From Amycolatopsis japonica (lineage in GTDB: Bacteria > Actinomycetota > Actinomycetes > Mycobacteriales > Pseudonocardiaceae), in contig NZ_CP008953.1 in the NCBI RefSeq assembly GCF_000732925.1, positions 7,006,001 through 7,070,000 of the forward strand: 64,000 nt of DNA, written 5' to 3'. The notes under the pieces are model-generated. The model was not told the DNA's origin, did not search any database, and saw only the letters and a program-made list of their open reading frames with translations. This document shows positions 34,779-44,010 of the stretch, in pieces. The position numbers were made by a program, and so were the translations under genes. Positions within the stretch are counted from its first letter, which is position 1. The number at the start of each line of letters is the position of its first letter.

Positions 34779-34784
34779 ATATTA
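34779..34784 (-). promoter_or_regulatory. Candidate -10 (TAATAT) of htpG
   Basis: Reverse-strand TAATAT is followed by six bases and then the GTG start of htpG. The -35 is weak (TTACCC at 19 bp). Confidence 0.45.
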
Positions 34785-34792
34785 CCCAGCGC

Positions 34793-36388
34793 CTATTCGG
34801 CCCGGGTAAGCCTCTGTCGGGCCACTTCGACCAGTCCGTCGCCGGTCGCCTGCTCGATCGTCGTGACGCACGCCCGGCCCTCGGTCTCGACCGTGGCGAT
34901 GACGTTGCCGAAATGCGGTCCGGACACCTTGGTCCAGGTCAGCGGGTCGGGCGCGACGCCACCCCGGCCGGCCCAGCGGCGCGCGAGGGACGCCGGCGCG
35001 GCCGACCACGTGCCGGCGAAAGCCCATCGGAGGAAACGCGGCATGGCGTTGTGGACCGGGGAGCAGGTGAGCTGGAAGACGGTCGAAGTCACCGGCTCGG
35101 GGTAGTGCGCCTCGGCGATGTAGGCGTGGTGGACGTCGCCCGAAAGCACCGCGATGGTGGCGGGCGGATCGTCCCGCCGTCCCTCGCGGGCGATCATCGC
35201 GGACAACCGCTCGAACGACGCCCGGAACGCGGCCCAGTGTTCGAGGTCGGCGGCCTGGCGGATCTTCTCCGCGAGCCTGCCGCGCCATCCGGGACGGTCG
35301 CAGGCACGTTCGTTCAGCGACTGCAGGTGGGAGATGACCGGCGGCAGCAGCCAGGGCAGCGACGAGCCGATCAGCAGGTGGTCGCACGGCGCGGCGGCGT
35401 TCTCCTCGATCCAGTCGAATTCGTCGTCGTCGACCATGGACCGCGCGCCGCCCGCCAGGATCCGCCCCGCCCGGCTGTCGATGACCAGCAACCGCACGCC
35501 GCCGAAGTCCCGGCGATAGCTCCACCGCGCGCCTTTGGTGCCGTCGCGCTCGTTGTCGGCTTCATCGGCGAACGCGGAGAGCAGATCGGCGTTGTCACCG
35601 CCGGAACCGATCGCCTTCTGGAAGGTGCCGTCTTCGGCGAGCTCCGCGGGGCCGAGGTTCCCCAGGTGCTGGTAGACCCAATACGACATGATCGCGCCGC
35701 GCAGCCGTTCCCGCCACCACGGCTGCGCGCGCATCCGCCGCTGCCAGGCGAGGGAGGTGTTCCAATCGTCGCGGACGTCGTGGTCGTCGAAGATCATCGA
35801 CGTCGGCACGGTGGACAGCAGCCAGCGGATCGCCGGCTCGCCCCAGGCCTCGAAGTACAGATGGGTGTATTCCTCGAAGTCCATCACCTCGGTACCCGGC
35901 GGCCGGGAGGTGTCCCGGCGGCGTTTCAACCATTCCTGCGTCTCGTCGGTGGTCTCGTCGGCGTAGACCTGATCACCCAGCATCAGCAACGCCTGCGGCC
36001 ACTCGGTTTCCTCGCCCGCGGCCATCCGGCGGGCGTACGCGGCCAGCGCGTCCGGGCCGAAGGCGTCGCCGTCGTGCGGTTTGCGGCACGAGCCGAAGAC
36101 GAGCCGGACCCTCGACTCCTCCTCGGGCAACGTCCGGATCCGGCTCGGCGGGAACTCGGAACCGGCCGGAGGCCACACCTTTTCGCCGTCGACGCGCACT
36201 TCGTACTCGACGCACGAGCCGGGTTCGAGACCGGTCAGCACCAGCAGGGCGTAGTGATGGCCCTTGATCTCGAACGTCCTCGCGGTGGTGCCGAGCACTT
36301 CGACCTCACCGGCGGTGCCGGTCTCGACCCACACCGTCGCCGACGTCTCGTCGACATGCCGCAGCAAGGGCCCCAGACGCAGACTCAT
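34793..36388 (-). CDS. PhoD-like alkaline phosphatase-family metallophosphatase
   Basis: 531 residues from ATG 36388. The N-terminal ~100 residues form a fibronectin-like domain (TSATVWVETGTAGEVEVLG). The metallophosphoesterase core follows, with MLGDQVYADET near residue 158, FDDHDVRDDWNTS near 224 and VLSGDVHHAYIAE near 424. No signal peptide is visible, unlike secreted PhoD enzymes, so it may act in the cytoplasm on phosphoesters. It is upstream of htpG on the same strand. Confidence 0.85.
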   Translation of the reverse strand: MSLRLGPLLRHVDETSATVWVETGTAGEVEVLGTTARTFEIKGHHYALLVLTGLEPGSCVEYEVRVDGEKVWPPAGSEFPPSRIRTLPEEESRVRLVFGSCRKPHDGDAFGPDALAAYARRMAAGEETEWPQALLMLGDQVYADETTDETQEWLKRRRDTSRPPGTEVMDFEEYTHLYFEAWGEPAIRWLLSTVPTSMIFDDHDVRDDWNTSLAWQRRMRAQPWWRERLRGAIMSYWVYQHLGNLGPAELAEDGTFQKAIGSGGDNADLLSAFADEADNERDGTKGARWSYRRDFGGVRLLVIDSRAGRILAGGARSMVDDDEFDWIEENAAAPCDHLLIGSSLPWLLPPVISHLQSLNERACDRPGWRGRLAEKIRQAADLEHWAAFRASFERLSAMIAREGRRDDPPATIAVLSGDVHHAYIAEAHYPEPVTSTVFQLTCSPVHNAMPRFLRWAFAGTWSAAPASLARRWAGRGGVAPDPLTWTKVSGPHFGNVIATVETEGRACVTTIEQATGDGLVEVARQRLTRAE

Positions 36389-36439
36389 TCCTGAAACGGT
36401 GCCACAGCGGAGCCAAGATCGTGCGCTGAGCGGCGCGGG

Positions 36440-37675
36440 TCACCGGCCGGCGGGCCCCGCCCAGCCCTCGGGAACGTGGCCGATCCGGATCCGCTGCGGG
36501 TGGTCGCCGACCGGAATGGACTTCACCTTCGCGCCGGTCGCGAAGTCGATCGCGGTCACCTGGTCCGATCCGCTTTCCGAGATGACGCAATGCCTTCCGT
36601 CACCGCTCACGGTCGCCCAGTACGGCTTCGCCGCCGTCACGAGCTGAGCCTCCCGCAGGCTCGCGCGGTCCACAATGGTCGCGTAGTCGTCCATCGTCCC
36701 GGCGACGCAGAGCTTGTCCCCCGCCGGGCTCATCGAAAGCCCGTGGTGCCGCGAGTCGTTGACCCAGGTGGTGCGGTCCTCACTCGTGTCCGGGTTCTTC
36801 GGCAGCGTCTTCGACCGCGTGATCCGGTCGGTGGCGACGTCGTATTCGAGAAGGCCGTTGAAGAACGACACCTGGAAGTACAGCTTCGACTCGTCGGGGG
36901 TGAAGGCCACCGGCCGGACGGCGTCGGAGAGATCGCCACGCCCGAAGGCGTCCAAGCGCTCGCGCATGTCGATCACCTTCACCTGCTTGAAGGTGGTCGC
37001 GTCGACGACGGTGAGCCGCCGGTCGCCCTTGGTGAAGTCCTGCCACGGCGCGTCGAGCGCGGTGTTGACCTCGCCGATCGAGCTGTTCCAGAGGTACCGG
37101 CCGCCGTCGGTGTAGGTGTTCTCGTGCGGTTTGTCGCCGGTCTTGAACGAGCCGAGCTGCCGTCCGGTCTCGATGTCGAGCACGTGGACGGTGTTCGACG
37201 TCGAGGCCGACACCGCGATGCTGCGGCCGTCCGGCGACACGGCCATGTGGTCGGAGCGGAAACCCGACACCGGGAACCGCCAGTTGACGCGGCCGGTGGC
37301 GAGGTCGATCGACACGACGTCGGCGAAACTCGGGCGGGACGCGACCACCGCGCGGCCGTCCGGGGTGGTGTAGAGATCGTCGACGAGCTGGTCGTGTCCC
37401 TCGCCGACACCGTTGCGGATGCCGAGGAAGAAGGCGAGTTTGATCGGGTTCAGGTAGATCTCGGTGAGCCGTTCGTCCTTGTCCGGCACCATGTTCACGC
37501 GCGCGATCTTGGCGTAGTCGCCGGAAGGCGCGATGACGTCCGCGGTCCCCTCCCAGTTGTTGCCCACGAACAGCACCTGCCGCAGGCCGTCTTCCGCCGC
37601 GGCGGCGGGCGCCGAGCCCAGTGCCGCGGCGAGGCAGGTCACGAGGACGGTATTCAGCAACCGGCGTTTCCGCAT
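36440..37675 (-). CDS. Secreted beta-propeller protein (YncE/cytochrome-d1-like repeats)
   Basis: 411 residues from ATG 37675, with AAAGGTG upstream; an open frame continues far upstream but antisense to the next gene. A signal peptide occupies about residues 1-28 (ends APAAAA). The mature part is made of seven-bladed propeller repeats such as DHMAVSPDGRSIAVS, NTVHVLDIETGRQLG and YWATVSGDGRHCVISE. There is no heme or catalytic motif, so it is probably a secreted binding or scaffold protein. It is divergent from the PucR-type regulator. Confidence 0.85.
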   Translation of the reverse strand: MRKRRLLNTVLVTCLAAALGSAPAAAAEDGLRQVLFVGNNWEGTADVIAPSGDYAKIARVNMVPDKDERLTEIYLNPIKLAFFLGIRNGVGEGHDQLVDDLYTTPDGRAVVASRPSFADVVSIDLATGRVNWRFPVSGFRSDHMAVSPDGRSIAVSASTSNTVHVLDIETGRQLGSFKTGDKPHENTYTDGGRYLWNSSIGEVNTALDAPWQDFTKGDRRLTVVDATTFKQVKVIDMRERLDAFGRGDLSDAVRPVAFTPDESKLYFQVSFFNGLLEYDVATDRITRSKTLPKNPDTSEDRTTWVNDSRHHGLSMSPAGDKLCVAGTMDDYATIVDRASLREAQLVTAAKPYWATVSGDGRHCVISESGSDQVTAIDFATGAKVKSIPVGDHPQRIRIGHVPEGWAGPAGR

Positions 37676-37819
37676 CACGCGCACCTTTCGGCGAGGTCCT
37701 GTTACCTTTCGGTAGCTCACAGGAAACCAACCGGCCGGACACCCTCGGTAGGGGACGGCCGCCAAGGACCGCCGGCTTCGTTGTGCACCGGGCACAATCC
37801 GCGCGGGAAGGCGGTGGCG

Positions 37820-38959
37820 ATGGCGCACCGGTCGCTCCACGAGGTGCTGGCCGCGATGGCCGCCGACGCCGACGTCGTCGACGAAGTGGTCCGTGCCGCC
37901 CGCACGGAGTCGCCGGAGGTCGCGATCCTGCCGGTGGGCGAGAACCGGCGGCACGTCGCGATCGTGCTCGCCGCCGGGCTCGCCTCGTTCGACCGGCCGG
38001 GCGGGGCCGGGGAGCAGGACTACGCCGCGGCCGCCGTCCTCGGCGCGGACCGGGCCACGCAGGGGGTCCCGCTCGCCGCGCTGCTGCGCGGGGTGCAGGC
38101 CGGCCGCAGCCGCGCGGTCGAGATCGCCGTCGAACGCGGCAAGGCGGCCGGGGTGCCGGACGACGTCATGCTGGCGGCACTGGTCGACTTCGACCGGAAC
38201 ACGCGCGCGCTCGAACGGCAGGTCATCGCCGGATATCACGAGGCCGAACTCGAACTCTCCCGCACGGTGCACGACAGCCGGGCCCGGTTGCTGCGGCGGT
38301 TGCTGGGCGGCGACACGGCCGCGCCCTCGGCCGAGGAGGTCGCGAACGTCGGGCTGAACCCGGGCGGGCGCTATCACTGCCTGCTCTCCGACGTCGGCGA
38401 TCCGTACCAGGCGCGGGTCGTCGAGCGACGGCTCGGCGCGACGGGTGGCGTCTTCGGCCTGGTCGACGGGCGGCTGACCGGGCTGGCGCCGCGGCTTCCC
38501 ACCTCGTCTGCGCTCGGGGACGACGTCCTCATGGTGGTCTCCCCCGCCGTCCCGCTCGCGGAGGTCCGCGGGATGCACGCGCTGTGCGTGATGGCCTTGC
38601 CGACGGCCGCGCGGTCCCGCGGTCTGCACGCGGTGGCCGATCTGGCCGTCGAGACCGCGCTCGCCGCCCAGCCGGGGCTCGCCGCGCTCCTCGGCGACAC
38701 CCTGCTGAGCGCGCTGACGCCGGGCGACGACTTCCACGAGCAACTCGTCTCGACCGCGCTGGCCTACCTCGACCACGGGCGGCGGCTCGACCAGACCGCC
38801 GCGGCGTTGCACGTCCACGCGAACACCGTGCGGTACCGGCTCGCCCGGCTCGGCGAGATCACCGGGGCGTCGCTCGATCCGCCGGAAGACGACGGCGGTA
38901 CCCATGTGCGGCACACCGTCGGCTGGTGGTGGGCGCTGCGCACCTGGCGATCGGGCTGA
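37820..38959 (+). CDS. PucR/CdaR-type transcriptional regulator
   Basis: 379 residues from ATG 37820; a GTG two codons upstream is an alternative. The C-terminal PucR HTH (LDQTAAALHVHANTVRYRLA, then RLGEITG) is unmistakable. The central part resembles a GGDEF-like CdaR region. The N-terminal ~130 residues are an unassigned helical sensor. Regulators of this type often control neighbouring catabolic or secreted-protein genes. The divergent propeller gene 144 bp away is the obvious candidate target. Confidence 0.87.
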   Translation: MAHRSLHEVLAAMAADADVVDEVVRAARTESPEVAILPVGENRRHVAIVLAAGLASFDRPGGAGEQDYAAAAVLGADRATQGVPLAALLRGVQAGRSRAVEIAVERGKAAGVPDDVMLAALVDFDRNTRALERQVIAGYHEAELELSRTVHDSRARLLRRLLGGDTAAPSAEEVANVGLNPGGRYHCLLSDVGDPYQARVVERRLGATGGVFGLVDGRLTGLAPRLPTSSALGDDVLMVVSPAVPLAEVRGMHALCVMALPTAARSRGLHAVADLAVETALAAQPGLAALLGDTLLSALTPGDDFHEQLVSTALAYLDHGRRLDQTAAALHVHANTVRYRLARLGEITGASLDPPEDDGGTHVRHTVGWWWALRTWRSG

Positions 38960-39021
38960 ACCGCCGGGGTCCGTCGTCCGTGTAACCCGGTGAAGGCTTC
39001 TCCGCCCGGAAGGAACCCGCC

Positions 39022-40683
39022 TTGTCGGTTTTCACGCGCCCCGCCCTCGTGGGCCTGCCCGGCGACCGGACGGCCGCCCGTGAGATCGCGTCCAGCGCGG
39101 TGACCACCCTGTCCGCCGTTCTCGTGCTGTTCGCGCTGCTCGCGCCGAACGACCTCGACGCGCTGACACCCGAGGCGTTCGTGCGGTTGCCGGTGGAGGC
39201 GCTGCTCGGGGTGGCGGTGGTGCTCATGCTGCGCGACGGCGCCCGGCGGATCGTCGCGGTGTCCGTCGGCGCGATCCTCGGGCTGCTGACCGTGTTCAAG
39301 GCCATCGACATCGGTTTCGGGCTCGCGCTGAACCGGCGGTTCAACCCGGTTTTCGACTGGGGTGTGCTCGGCAACGGCGTCGACCTGCTCGGCACGTCGA
39401 TCGGCCGGACGGGCGCGATCGCCTCGTTCATGGGGCTGACGCTGCTCGCGGTAATGGTGATCGTGCTGATGGCGCTGGCCGTGCTGCGGCTGAGCCGGGT
39501 GGTCGCCGGAAGGCGCACGGCGGCGACCAGGGTGACGGCCGTGCTCAGCGTGGTCTGGATGGTGTGCGCGGTCTCCGGCGCTCAGCTCGCTCCGGGACAA
39601 CCCTTCGCTTCGCGCAGCGCGGTCGCCTTCGCCTACGACGATCTCCGCCAGGTCCGGGCCGGAATCCGGGACAGGCAGGCCTTCGCCGAAGAAGTCGCCG
39701 TTGACGCCTTCCGTGACACGCCGTCTTCCGGGCTGCTGAACGCGTTGCGCGGCAAGGACGTGCTGTTCACCTTCATCGAAAGCTACGGCCGGGTGGCCGT
39801 CCAGGACTCGGACATCGCTCCCAAGGTCGACGCGGTCCTCGACGCCGGGACCGCGCGGCTGAAGAACGCGGGCTACGGCTCGCGCAGCGCGTTCCTGACG
39901 TCGCCGACGACGAGCGCGGGCAGCTGGCTGGCGCACTCGACGTTCCAATCCGGGGTGTGGGTCGACAGCCAGCACCGCTACGACGACTTCGTGAGGACCG
40001 ACCGGTTCACCCTCGGCGGCGCGTTCAAACGCGCGGGCTGGGAGACCGTCGGCGTCGTCCCGGCGCATACCGAAGATTGGCCGGAGGGCAAGGTCTACGG
40101 CTACGACCGCTACTACGACTCACGAAGCATCGGGTATCACGGCCCGCAGTTCTCCTACGCCACGATGCCGGACCAGTTCACGCTTTCGGCGTTCCAGCGG
40201 GCCGAACGCGGGAAGCCGGACCGCCCGCCGATGATGGCGGAGATCGACCTCGTCACCAGTCACTGGCCGTGGACACCGCTGCCCCGCATGGTCGACTGGG
40301 CCGCCGTCGGCGACGGATCGATCTACGATCCCATGCCCTCGCAAGGGAAAACGCCCGAAGAGGTGTTCACCGATCCCGCCAAGGTGCGCGGCGCGTACGG
40401 CGACTCGATCGCGTATTCGCTGAACTCGCTCATCTCGTACGTGGAGACGTACGGCGACGACGACCTCGTGCTCGTGTTCCTGGGCGACCACCAGCCGAAC
40501 CCGATTGTCGCCGGCGCGGGCGCGGATCACGACGTCCCGATCACCGTGGTCACGCGGGACAAGGCCGTGCTCGACAAGGTCGCGGCGTGGAACTGGCAGG
40601 ACGGCCTGCACCCGGACCGGAACGCGCCGGTGTGGCGAATGGACACGTTCCGGGACCGGTTCCTGACCACCTTCGCCCGCTGA
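39022..40683 (+). CDS. LtaS-like membrane sulfatase/phosphoglycerol transferase-type protein
   Basis: 553 residues from TTG 39022, with GGAAGGA upstream. Four to five membrane helices occupy about residues 30-195. An extracellular alkaline-phosphatase-superfamily domain follows, with LFTFIESYGR near residue 248, MAEIDLVTSHWPW near 405 and VFLGDHQPNP near 490, supplying the expected metal ligands. The normal catalytic Thr position appears as SPTTSAGSW. LtaS-like enzymes act on cell-envelope polymers; the substrate here is unknown. Its stop lies just before the palindrome shared with the WYL regulator gene. Confidence 0.82.
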   Translation: MSVFTRPALVGLPGDRTAAREIASSAVTTLSAVLVLFALLAPNDLDALTPEAFVRLPVEALLGVAVVLMLRDGARRIVAVSVGAILGLLTVFKAIDIGFGLALNRRFNPVFDWGVLGNGVDLLGTSIGRTGAIASFMGLTLLAVMVIVLMALAVLRLSRVVAGRRTAATRVTAVLSVVWMVCAVSGAQLAPGQPFASRSAVAFAYDDLRQVRAGIRDRQAFAEEVAVDAFRDTPSSGLLNALRGKDVLFTFIESYGRVAVQDSDIAPKVDAVLDAGTARLKNAGYGSRSAFLTSPTTSAGSWLAHSTFQSGVWVDSQHRYDDFVRTDRFTLGGAFKRAGWETVGVVPAHTEDWPEGKVYGYDRYYDSRSIGYHGPQFSYATMPDQFTLSAFQRAERGKPDRPPMMAEIDLVTSHWPWTPLPRMVDWAAVGDGSIYDPMPSQGKTPEEVFTDPAKVRGAYGDSIAYSLNSLISYVETYGDDDLVLVFLGDHQPNPIVAGAGADHDVPITVVTRDKAVLDKVAAWNWQDGLHPDRNAPVWRMDTFRDRFLTTFAR

Positions 40684-40687
40684 AAAC

Positions 40688-40711
40688 CCGCATTCAGAGG
40701 ACTAAATGCGG
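40688..40711. terminator. GCATTTAG-type palindrome, copy 2, between convergent genes
   Basis: CCGCATTCAG-AGGA-CTAAATGCGG. The WYL gene stop (40702-40704) lies inside it. It probably terminates both genes. Confidence 0.65.
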
Positions 40712-41661
40712 ATGGCGTCGCGATATCGATCGGCCAGCTCGCGCAAGTAGTCGACTAACTGCGGGGGTTCGGTGACGTGGAATGGGGCGTTGAGGAGTCC
40801 TAAGTGGACGGCCATTGTCTCGATGCTGTCCGCGCCGGTGTGCAGGACGCAGGTGTTCGCGTCGACGGCCTCCACCGTCCCGACGGCCGGGTTGATCCGC
40901 GCGGTCACCTCTTCGGCGGACGCGTGCACGGTGACGTCCGCCTGGTAGCGCCAAGCGGCGGACGACACCCCACGCCGCACGCGATCCGTGACGTCCTCGG
41001 GCAGCTCGCGCGCGGTGAACCGCGGGCCGGTGGGGATACGCGGGGTCAGCCTGTCGACGCGGAAGGTGCGCCAGTCGCCGCGGTCGAGGTCCCAGGCGAC
41101 GAGATACCAGCGACGTCCCCAGTTCACCAGGCGATACGGCTCGACCTTGCGGACGCTTTCCGAACCGTCGTGCGTCCGGTAGCCGAATCGCAGCACTTCG
41201 TGATCCCGGCAGCAGGCCGTCAGCACGGTGAGCGTCTCGGCGGTGACGCGCGGGCCGGGCTCGTCCCTCGGCACCGGGACCGTGTACGCCTGCAAGGCGT
41301 TCACGCGGCGGCGCAACCGGGACGGCAGTACCTGCTCCAGCTTGGCGAGCGCGCGCAACGACGTCTCCTCCACACCCGCGATGGTGCCGCCGGCCGCGGT
41401 GCGCAGGCCGATCGCGACCGCGACGGCCTCCTCGTCGTCCAGCAGCAGCGGCGGCAGATCGGCGCCCGCGCCGAGCCGGTAGCCGCCGACGGAACCGCGG
41501 GTCGCGTTCACCGGGTACCCGAGCGCGCGGAGGCGCTCGACGTCGTTGCGGATCGTGCGGGCGCTGACCTCCAGGCGTTCCGCCAGTTCGGTGCCGGTCC
41601 AGTCACGGGGAGTCTGCAGCAGGGAGAGCAAACGGAGCAATCTTGCCGAGGTTTCCAACAT
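40702..41661 (-). CDS. WYL-domain transcriptional regulator (DeoR-type HTH)
   Basis: 319 residues from ATG 41661, preceded by GAAGAA. An ATG at 41682 would add seven residues but sits inside the operator palindrome. It has an N-terminal HTH (LAERLEVSARTIRNDVERLRAL) and a WYL domain with RRWYLVAWDLDRGDWRTFRVDRL near residue 200. It is divergent from the epoxide hydrolase with a perfect palindrome between them. It is likely autoregulated and a regulator of that enzyme. WYL domains usually sense ligands or nucleic acid. Confidence 0.9.
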   Translation of the reverse strand: MLETSARLLRLLSLLQTPRDWTGTELAERLEVSARTIRNDVERLRALGYPVNATRGSVGGYRLGAGADLPPLLLDDEEAVAVAIGLRTAAGGTIAGVEETSLRALAKLEQVLPSRLRRRVNALQAYTVPVPRDEPGPRVTAETLTVLTACCRDHEVLRFGYRTHDGSESVRKVEPYRLVNWGRRWYLVAWDLDRGDWRTFRVDRLTPRIPTGPRFTARELPEDVTDRVRRGVSSAAWRYQADVTVHASAEEVTARINPAVGTVEAVDANTCVLHTGADSIETMAVHLGLLNAPFHVTEPPQLVDYLRELADRYRDAIRI

Positions 41662-41680
41662 TTCTTCAGGCTGCTCCTCC

Positions 41681-41703
41681 ATTAGGAACGGGATGTTCCT
41701 AAT
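41681..41703. promoter_or_regulatory. Operator palindrome ATTAGGAAC-N5-GTTCCTAAT
   Basis: Perfect 9-5-9 inverted repeat between the divergent WYL regulator and epoxide hydrolase genes. Confidence 0.7.
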
Positions 41704-41722
41704 GGCACTCTACCTTGGTCTC

Positions 41723-42880
41723 ATGAGCGAAAACACCGAGATCAAGCCCTTCCGCGTCGAGATCCCGCAGGCCGAGCTGGACGACCTCGCCGACCGCCTG
41801 GCCCGCGTCCGCTGGGCGAACGAACTGCCCACCGACCAGGTGACCGACGGGGTGCAGCGCGGACCGGTCACGCCGGGCTGGGAGTACGGCGTGCCGCTGG
41901 AGTACGTGCGACGGCTGGTCTCGTACTGGCGCGACGGCTACGACTGGCGGAAGTGGGAGGCGAAGCTCAACGAGTACCCGCAGTTCACCACGGAGATCGA
42001 CGGGCAGAACATCCACTTCCTGCACGTCCGCTCGCCGGAGCCGGACGCGACGCCGCTGATCCTCACGCACGGCTGGCCGAACTCGGTCTTCGAATACCTC
42101 GATCTGATCGACCAGCTGACGGACCCGCGTTCTCACGGGGGCGAGGCGGCGGACGCGTTCCACGTGGTCATCCCTTCGCTGCCCGGGTTCGGCTTCTCCG
42201 GCCCGACGCGCGAGAAGGGCTGGAACCGGTACCGCACGGCTCAGGCGTGGGCCGAGCTGATGCGCCGCCTCGGCTACGAGCGCTACGGCACGCACGGGAA
42301 CGACGCCGGTTCGTTCGTCGCCCCCGAGGTCGGCCGGATCGACGCCGAGCACGTGCTCGGTGTGCACGTGACGCAGCTGTTCTCGTTCCCCAGCGGCGAT
42401 CCGGCGGAGTTCGAGGGCATGACCGAGAAGGAACTGGAGTACATGCAGTTCCTCCAGTCCTTCAACGACGACATGTCCGGCTACGCGAAACTCCAGGAAA
42501 GCGCGCCGCAGAACCTCGCGCACGCGTTGGCCGACTCGCCGACCGGGCAGCTGGCTTGGAGCGCGCAGCTGCTGTCGGCCACGAGCGACGACCACGTGCT
42601 CACCAACGCCACGCTGTACTGGCTCACCAACACCGCGGCTTCGGCGGCGCGGTTCTATTACGAGGACAAGCACAGCGAGCACCCGGCCGAGCCGACGACC
42701 GCGCCGACCGGGCTGGCCAGCTTCGCCTACGACTTCCGGCCGCTGCGGCGCTTCGCCGAGCGGGACCACGCGAACATCGTTTCGTGGCAGGAGTTCGACC
42801 GGGGCAGCCACTGGGCGACGCAGGACGCGCCGGACCTTTTGGTGGGGGACCTCCGGGCGTTCTTCCGCAAGCTTTCCTGA
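41723..42880 (+). CDS. Epoxide hydrolase (alpha/beta-hydrolase fold)
   Basis: 385 residues from ATG 41723. The N-terminal EHN domain (IKPFRVEIPQAELDDLADRL, then ARVRW) occupies about residues 5-110. The hydrolase core contains the oxyanion motif THGWPNSVFEYL near 113, the nucleophile Asp in THGNDAGSF near 192 and the catalytic His in GSHWATQDAPDLL near 363. The TACCTT hexamer seven bases before the start hints at a leaderless mRNA. It is controlled, probably, by the divergent WYL regulator. It is expected to open epoxides of lipid-like or xenobiotic substrates. Confidence 0.92.
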   Translation: MSENTEIKPFRVEIPQAELDDLADRLARVRWANELPTDQVTDGVQRGPVTPGWEYGVPLEYVRRLVSYWRDGYDWRKWEAKLNEYPQFTTEIDGQNIHFLHVRSPEPDATPLILTHGWPNSVFEYLDLIDQLTDPRSHGGEAADAFHVVIPSLPGFGFSGPTREKGWNRYRTAQAWAELMRRLGYERYGTHGNDAGSFVAPEVGRIDAEHVLGVHVTQLFSFPSGDPAEFEGMTEKELEYMQFLQSFNDDMSGYAKLQESAPQNLAHALADSPTGQLAWSAQLLSATSDDHVLTNATLYWLTNTAASAARFYYEDKHSEHPAEPTTAPTGLASFAYDFRPLRRFAERDHANIVSWQEFDRGSHWATQDAPDLLVGDLRAFFRKLS

Positions 42881-42888
42881 CGGGGGCT

Positions 42889-42931
42889 GATGGGAGCTTT
42901 CACCGCATGTCATGCGGTGAAAGCTCCCATC
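42889..42931. terminator. Perfect 21-bp hairpin between convergent genes
   Basis: Arms 42889-42909 and 42911-42931 are exact reverse complements around one base. A further partial copy of the right arm (CATGCGGTGAAAG, 42941-42953) follows as a direct repeat. Confidence 0.75.
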
Positions 42932-42959
42932 GCCGGGTCTCATGCGGTGAAAGTCCCCT

Positions 42960-43964
42960 TCAGCTACCGGCGCCGTCCAGCAGCGCCATGGCCTCCGCGC
43001 CCAGCTCCAGCGTGAAGGCCGGCCGGATCGCCTCGTAGTGTTCCCAGGTCCGCGGGCCGATCAGCGGCAGCACCCGCGGCGACGTCTGGCGCAGCAGCCA
43101 CGCCAGCGCGACCTGGTTCCCGGTCGCCCCCACCTCCCGCGCCACCGTTTCGACGGCGGCCATCCGCGCCTCGCCGTCCGCGCCGGCGTAGGTCTGCCAG
43201 ACGGGATGCGCCAGCCGCCGCGCGGAGTCGTCGTAGATCCCGCGCAGGATCGACGAGTACGCGGCGAGGGCGATGTCTTCGTTGTCCCGCAGGAAGTCGA
43301 GCATGTCCCCGGTGGCCAGCGACGCCGAATCGGCCACCGGCCGCAGGTACGAATGCTGCAACTGGACGGCCACCGGCGAGGCCCAGCCGTGCCGCTCCGC
43401 GAGCGCGCGGATCCGTTCCAGCCGCCAGGTCCGGACGTTGCTCCAGCCGATCTGCCGCACCTTCCCCGCGCGGACGATCTCGTCGAGCGCGGCCAGCGTC
43501 TCCTCCAGCGGGGTCGCCCGGTCGTCGACGTGGACGTAGTACAGGTCGATGTGGTCGGTGCCGAGCCGCCGCAGGCTTTCGTCGACGCCGCGCCGGATCA
43601 CGTCGCCGCCCGCGCCCTCGAAATGCCGTCCGATGTAATCCCAGTCCGCGGTGCCGTCGTCGTGATACCCCTTGCGCGCGCTGTCGGCGTCGGCGACCGC
43701 GGCCGACACCTTCGTCGCCAGGAAGACCTTGTCCCGCCTGCCTTTCAGCAGTTTCCCGAGCAGTTCCTCGCTCTCCCCGCCCGACGCGCCGGGCACCCAC
43801 CACGAGTAGCAGTTCGCGGTGTCGAGGAAGTCGCCGCCGTCGTCGAGGTACGCGTCCAGGATCCGCGCCGAGGTCCGCTCGTCGGTGGCGGTGCCCATCG
43901 TCATGCACCCGAGCGAGACCTGGCTGACCTTCCGGCCGGTCCGGCCGAGTTCCACCTTTTCCAT
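42960..43964 (-). CDS. Aldo/keto reductase
   Basis: 334 residues from ATG 43964. It has the AKR catalytic tetrad positions: Asp/Tyr in DFLDTANCYSWW near residue 47-54, Lys in FLATKVSAA near 84 and His in YYVHVDDRA near 147. The C-terminal LPLIGPRTWEHYEAI contacts NADP. It is divergent from a MocR regulator, a pairing often seen for pyridoxal reductases, so a vitamin-B6-related role is possible but unproven. Confidence 0.9.
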   Translation of the reverse strand: MEKVELGRTGRKVSQVSLGCMTMGTATDERTSARILDAYLDDGGDFLDTANCYSWWVPGASGGESEELLGKLLKGRRDKVFLATKVSAAVADADSARKGYHDDGTADWDYIGRHFEGAGGDVIRRGVDESLRRLGTDHIDLYYVHVDDRATPLEETLAALDEIVRAGKVRQIGWSNVRTWRLERIRALAERHGWASPVAVQLQHSYLRPVADSASLATGDMLDFLRDNEDIALAAYSSILRGIYDDSARRLAHPVWQTYAGADGEARMAAVETVAREVGATGNQVALAWLLRQTSPRVLPLIGPRTWEHYEAIRPAFTLELGAEAMALLDGAGS

Positions 43965-44010
43965 GGTCTGGACCTTATGCGCGATCGGTCCGGTACTACA
44001 GTCCGTTCCC
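43965..44010. promoter_or_regulatory. Divergent control region of AKR and MocR genes
   Basis: Only 46 bp separate the two starts, so promoters must overlap. GGTC-TG-GACC (43965-43974) and a related GGTCCGGTAC may be MocR half-sites. Confidence 0.35.

Noticed and set aside
37676..38914. Long reverse-strand N-terminal extension of the beta-propeller protein
   Set aside because: It is antisense to the PucR-type regulator; the signal peptide at 37675 marks the true start.
43965..43974. A DasR-like site ahead of the aldo/keto reductase (TGGTCTGGACCT)
   Set aside because: The right half fails to match ACCA and the site covers the start codon; a MocR-type half-site explains it better.
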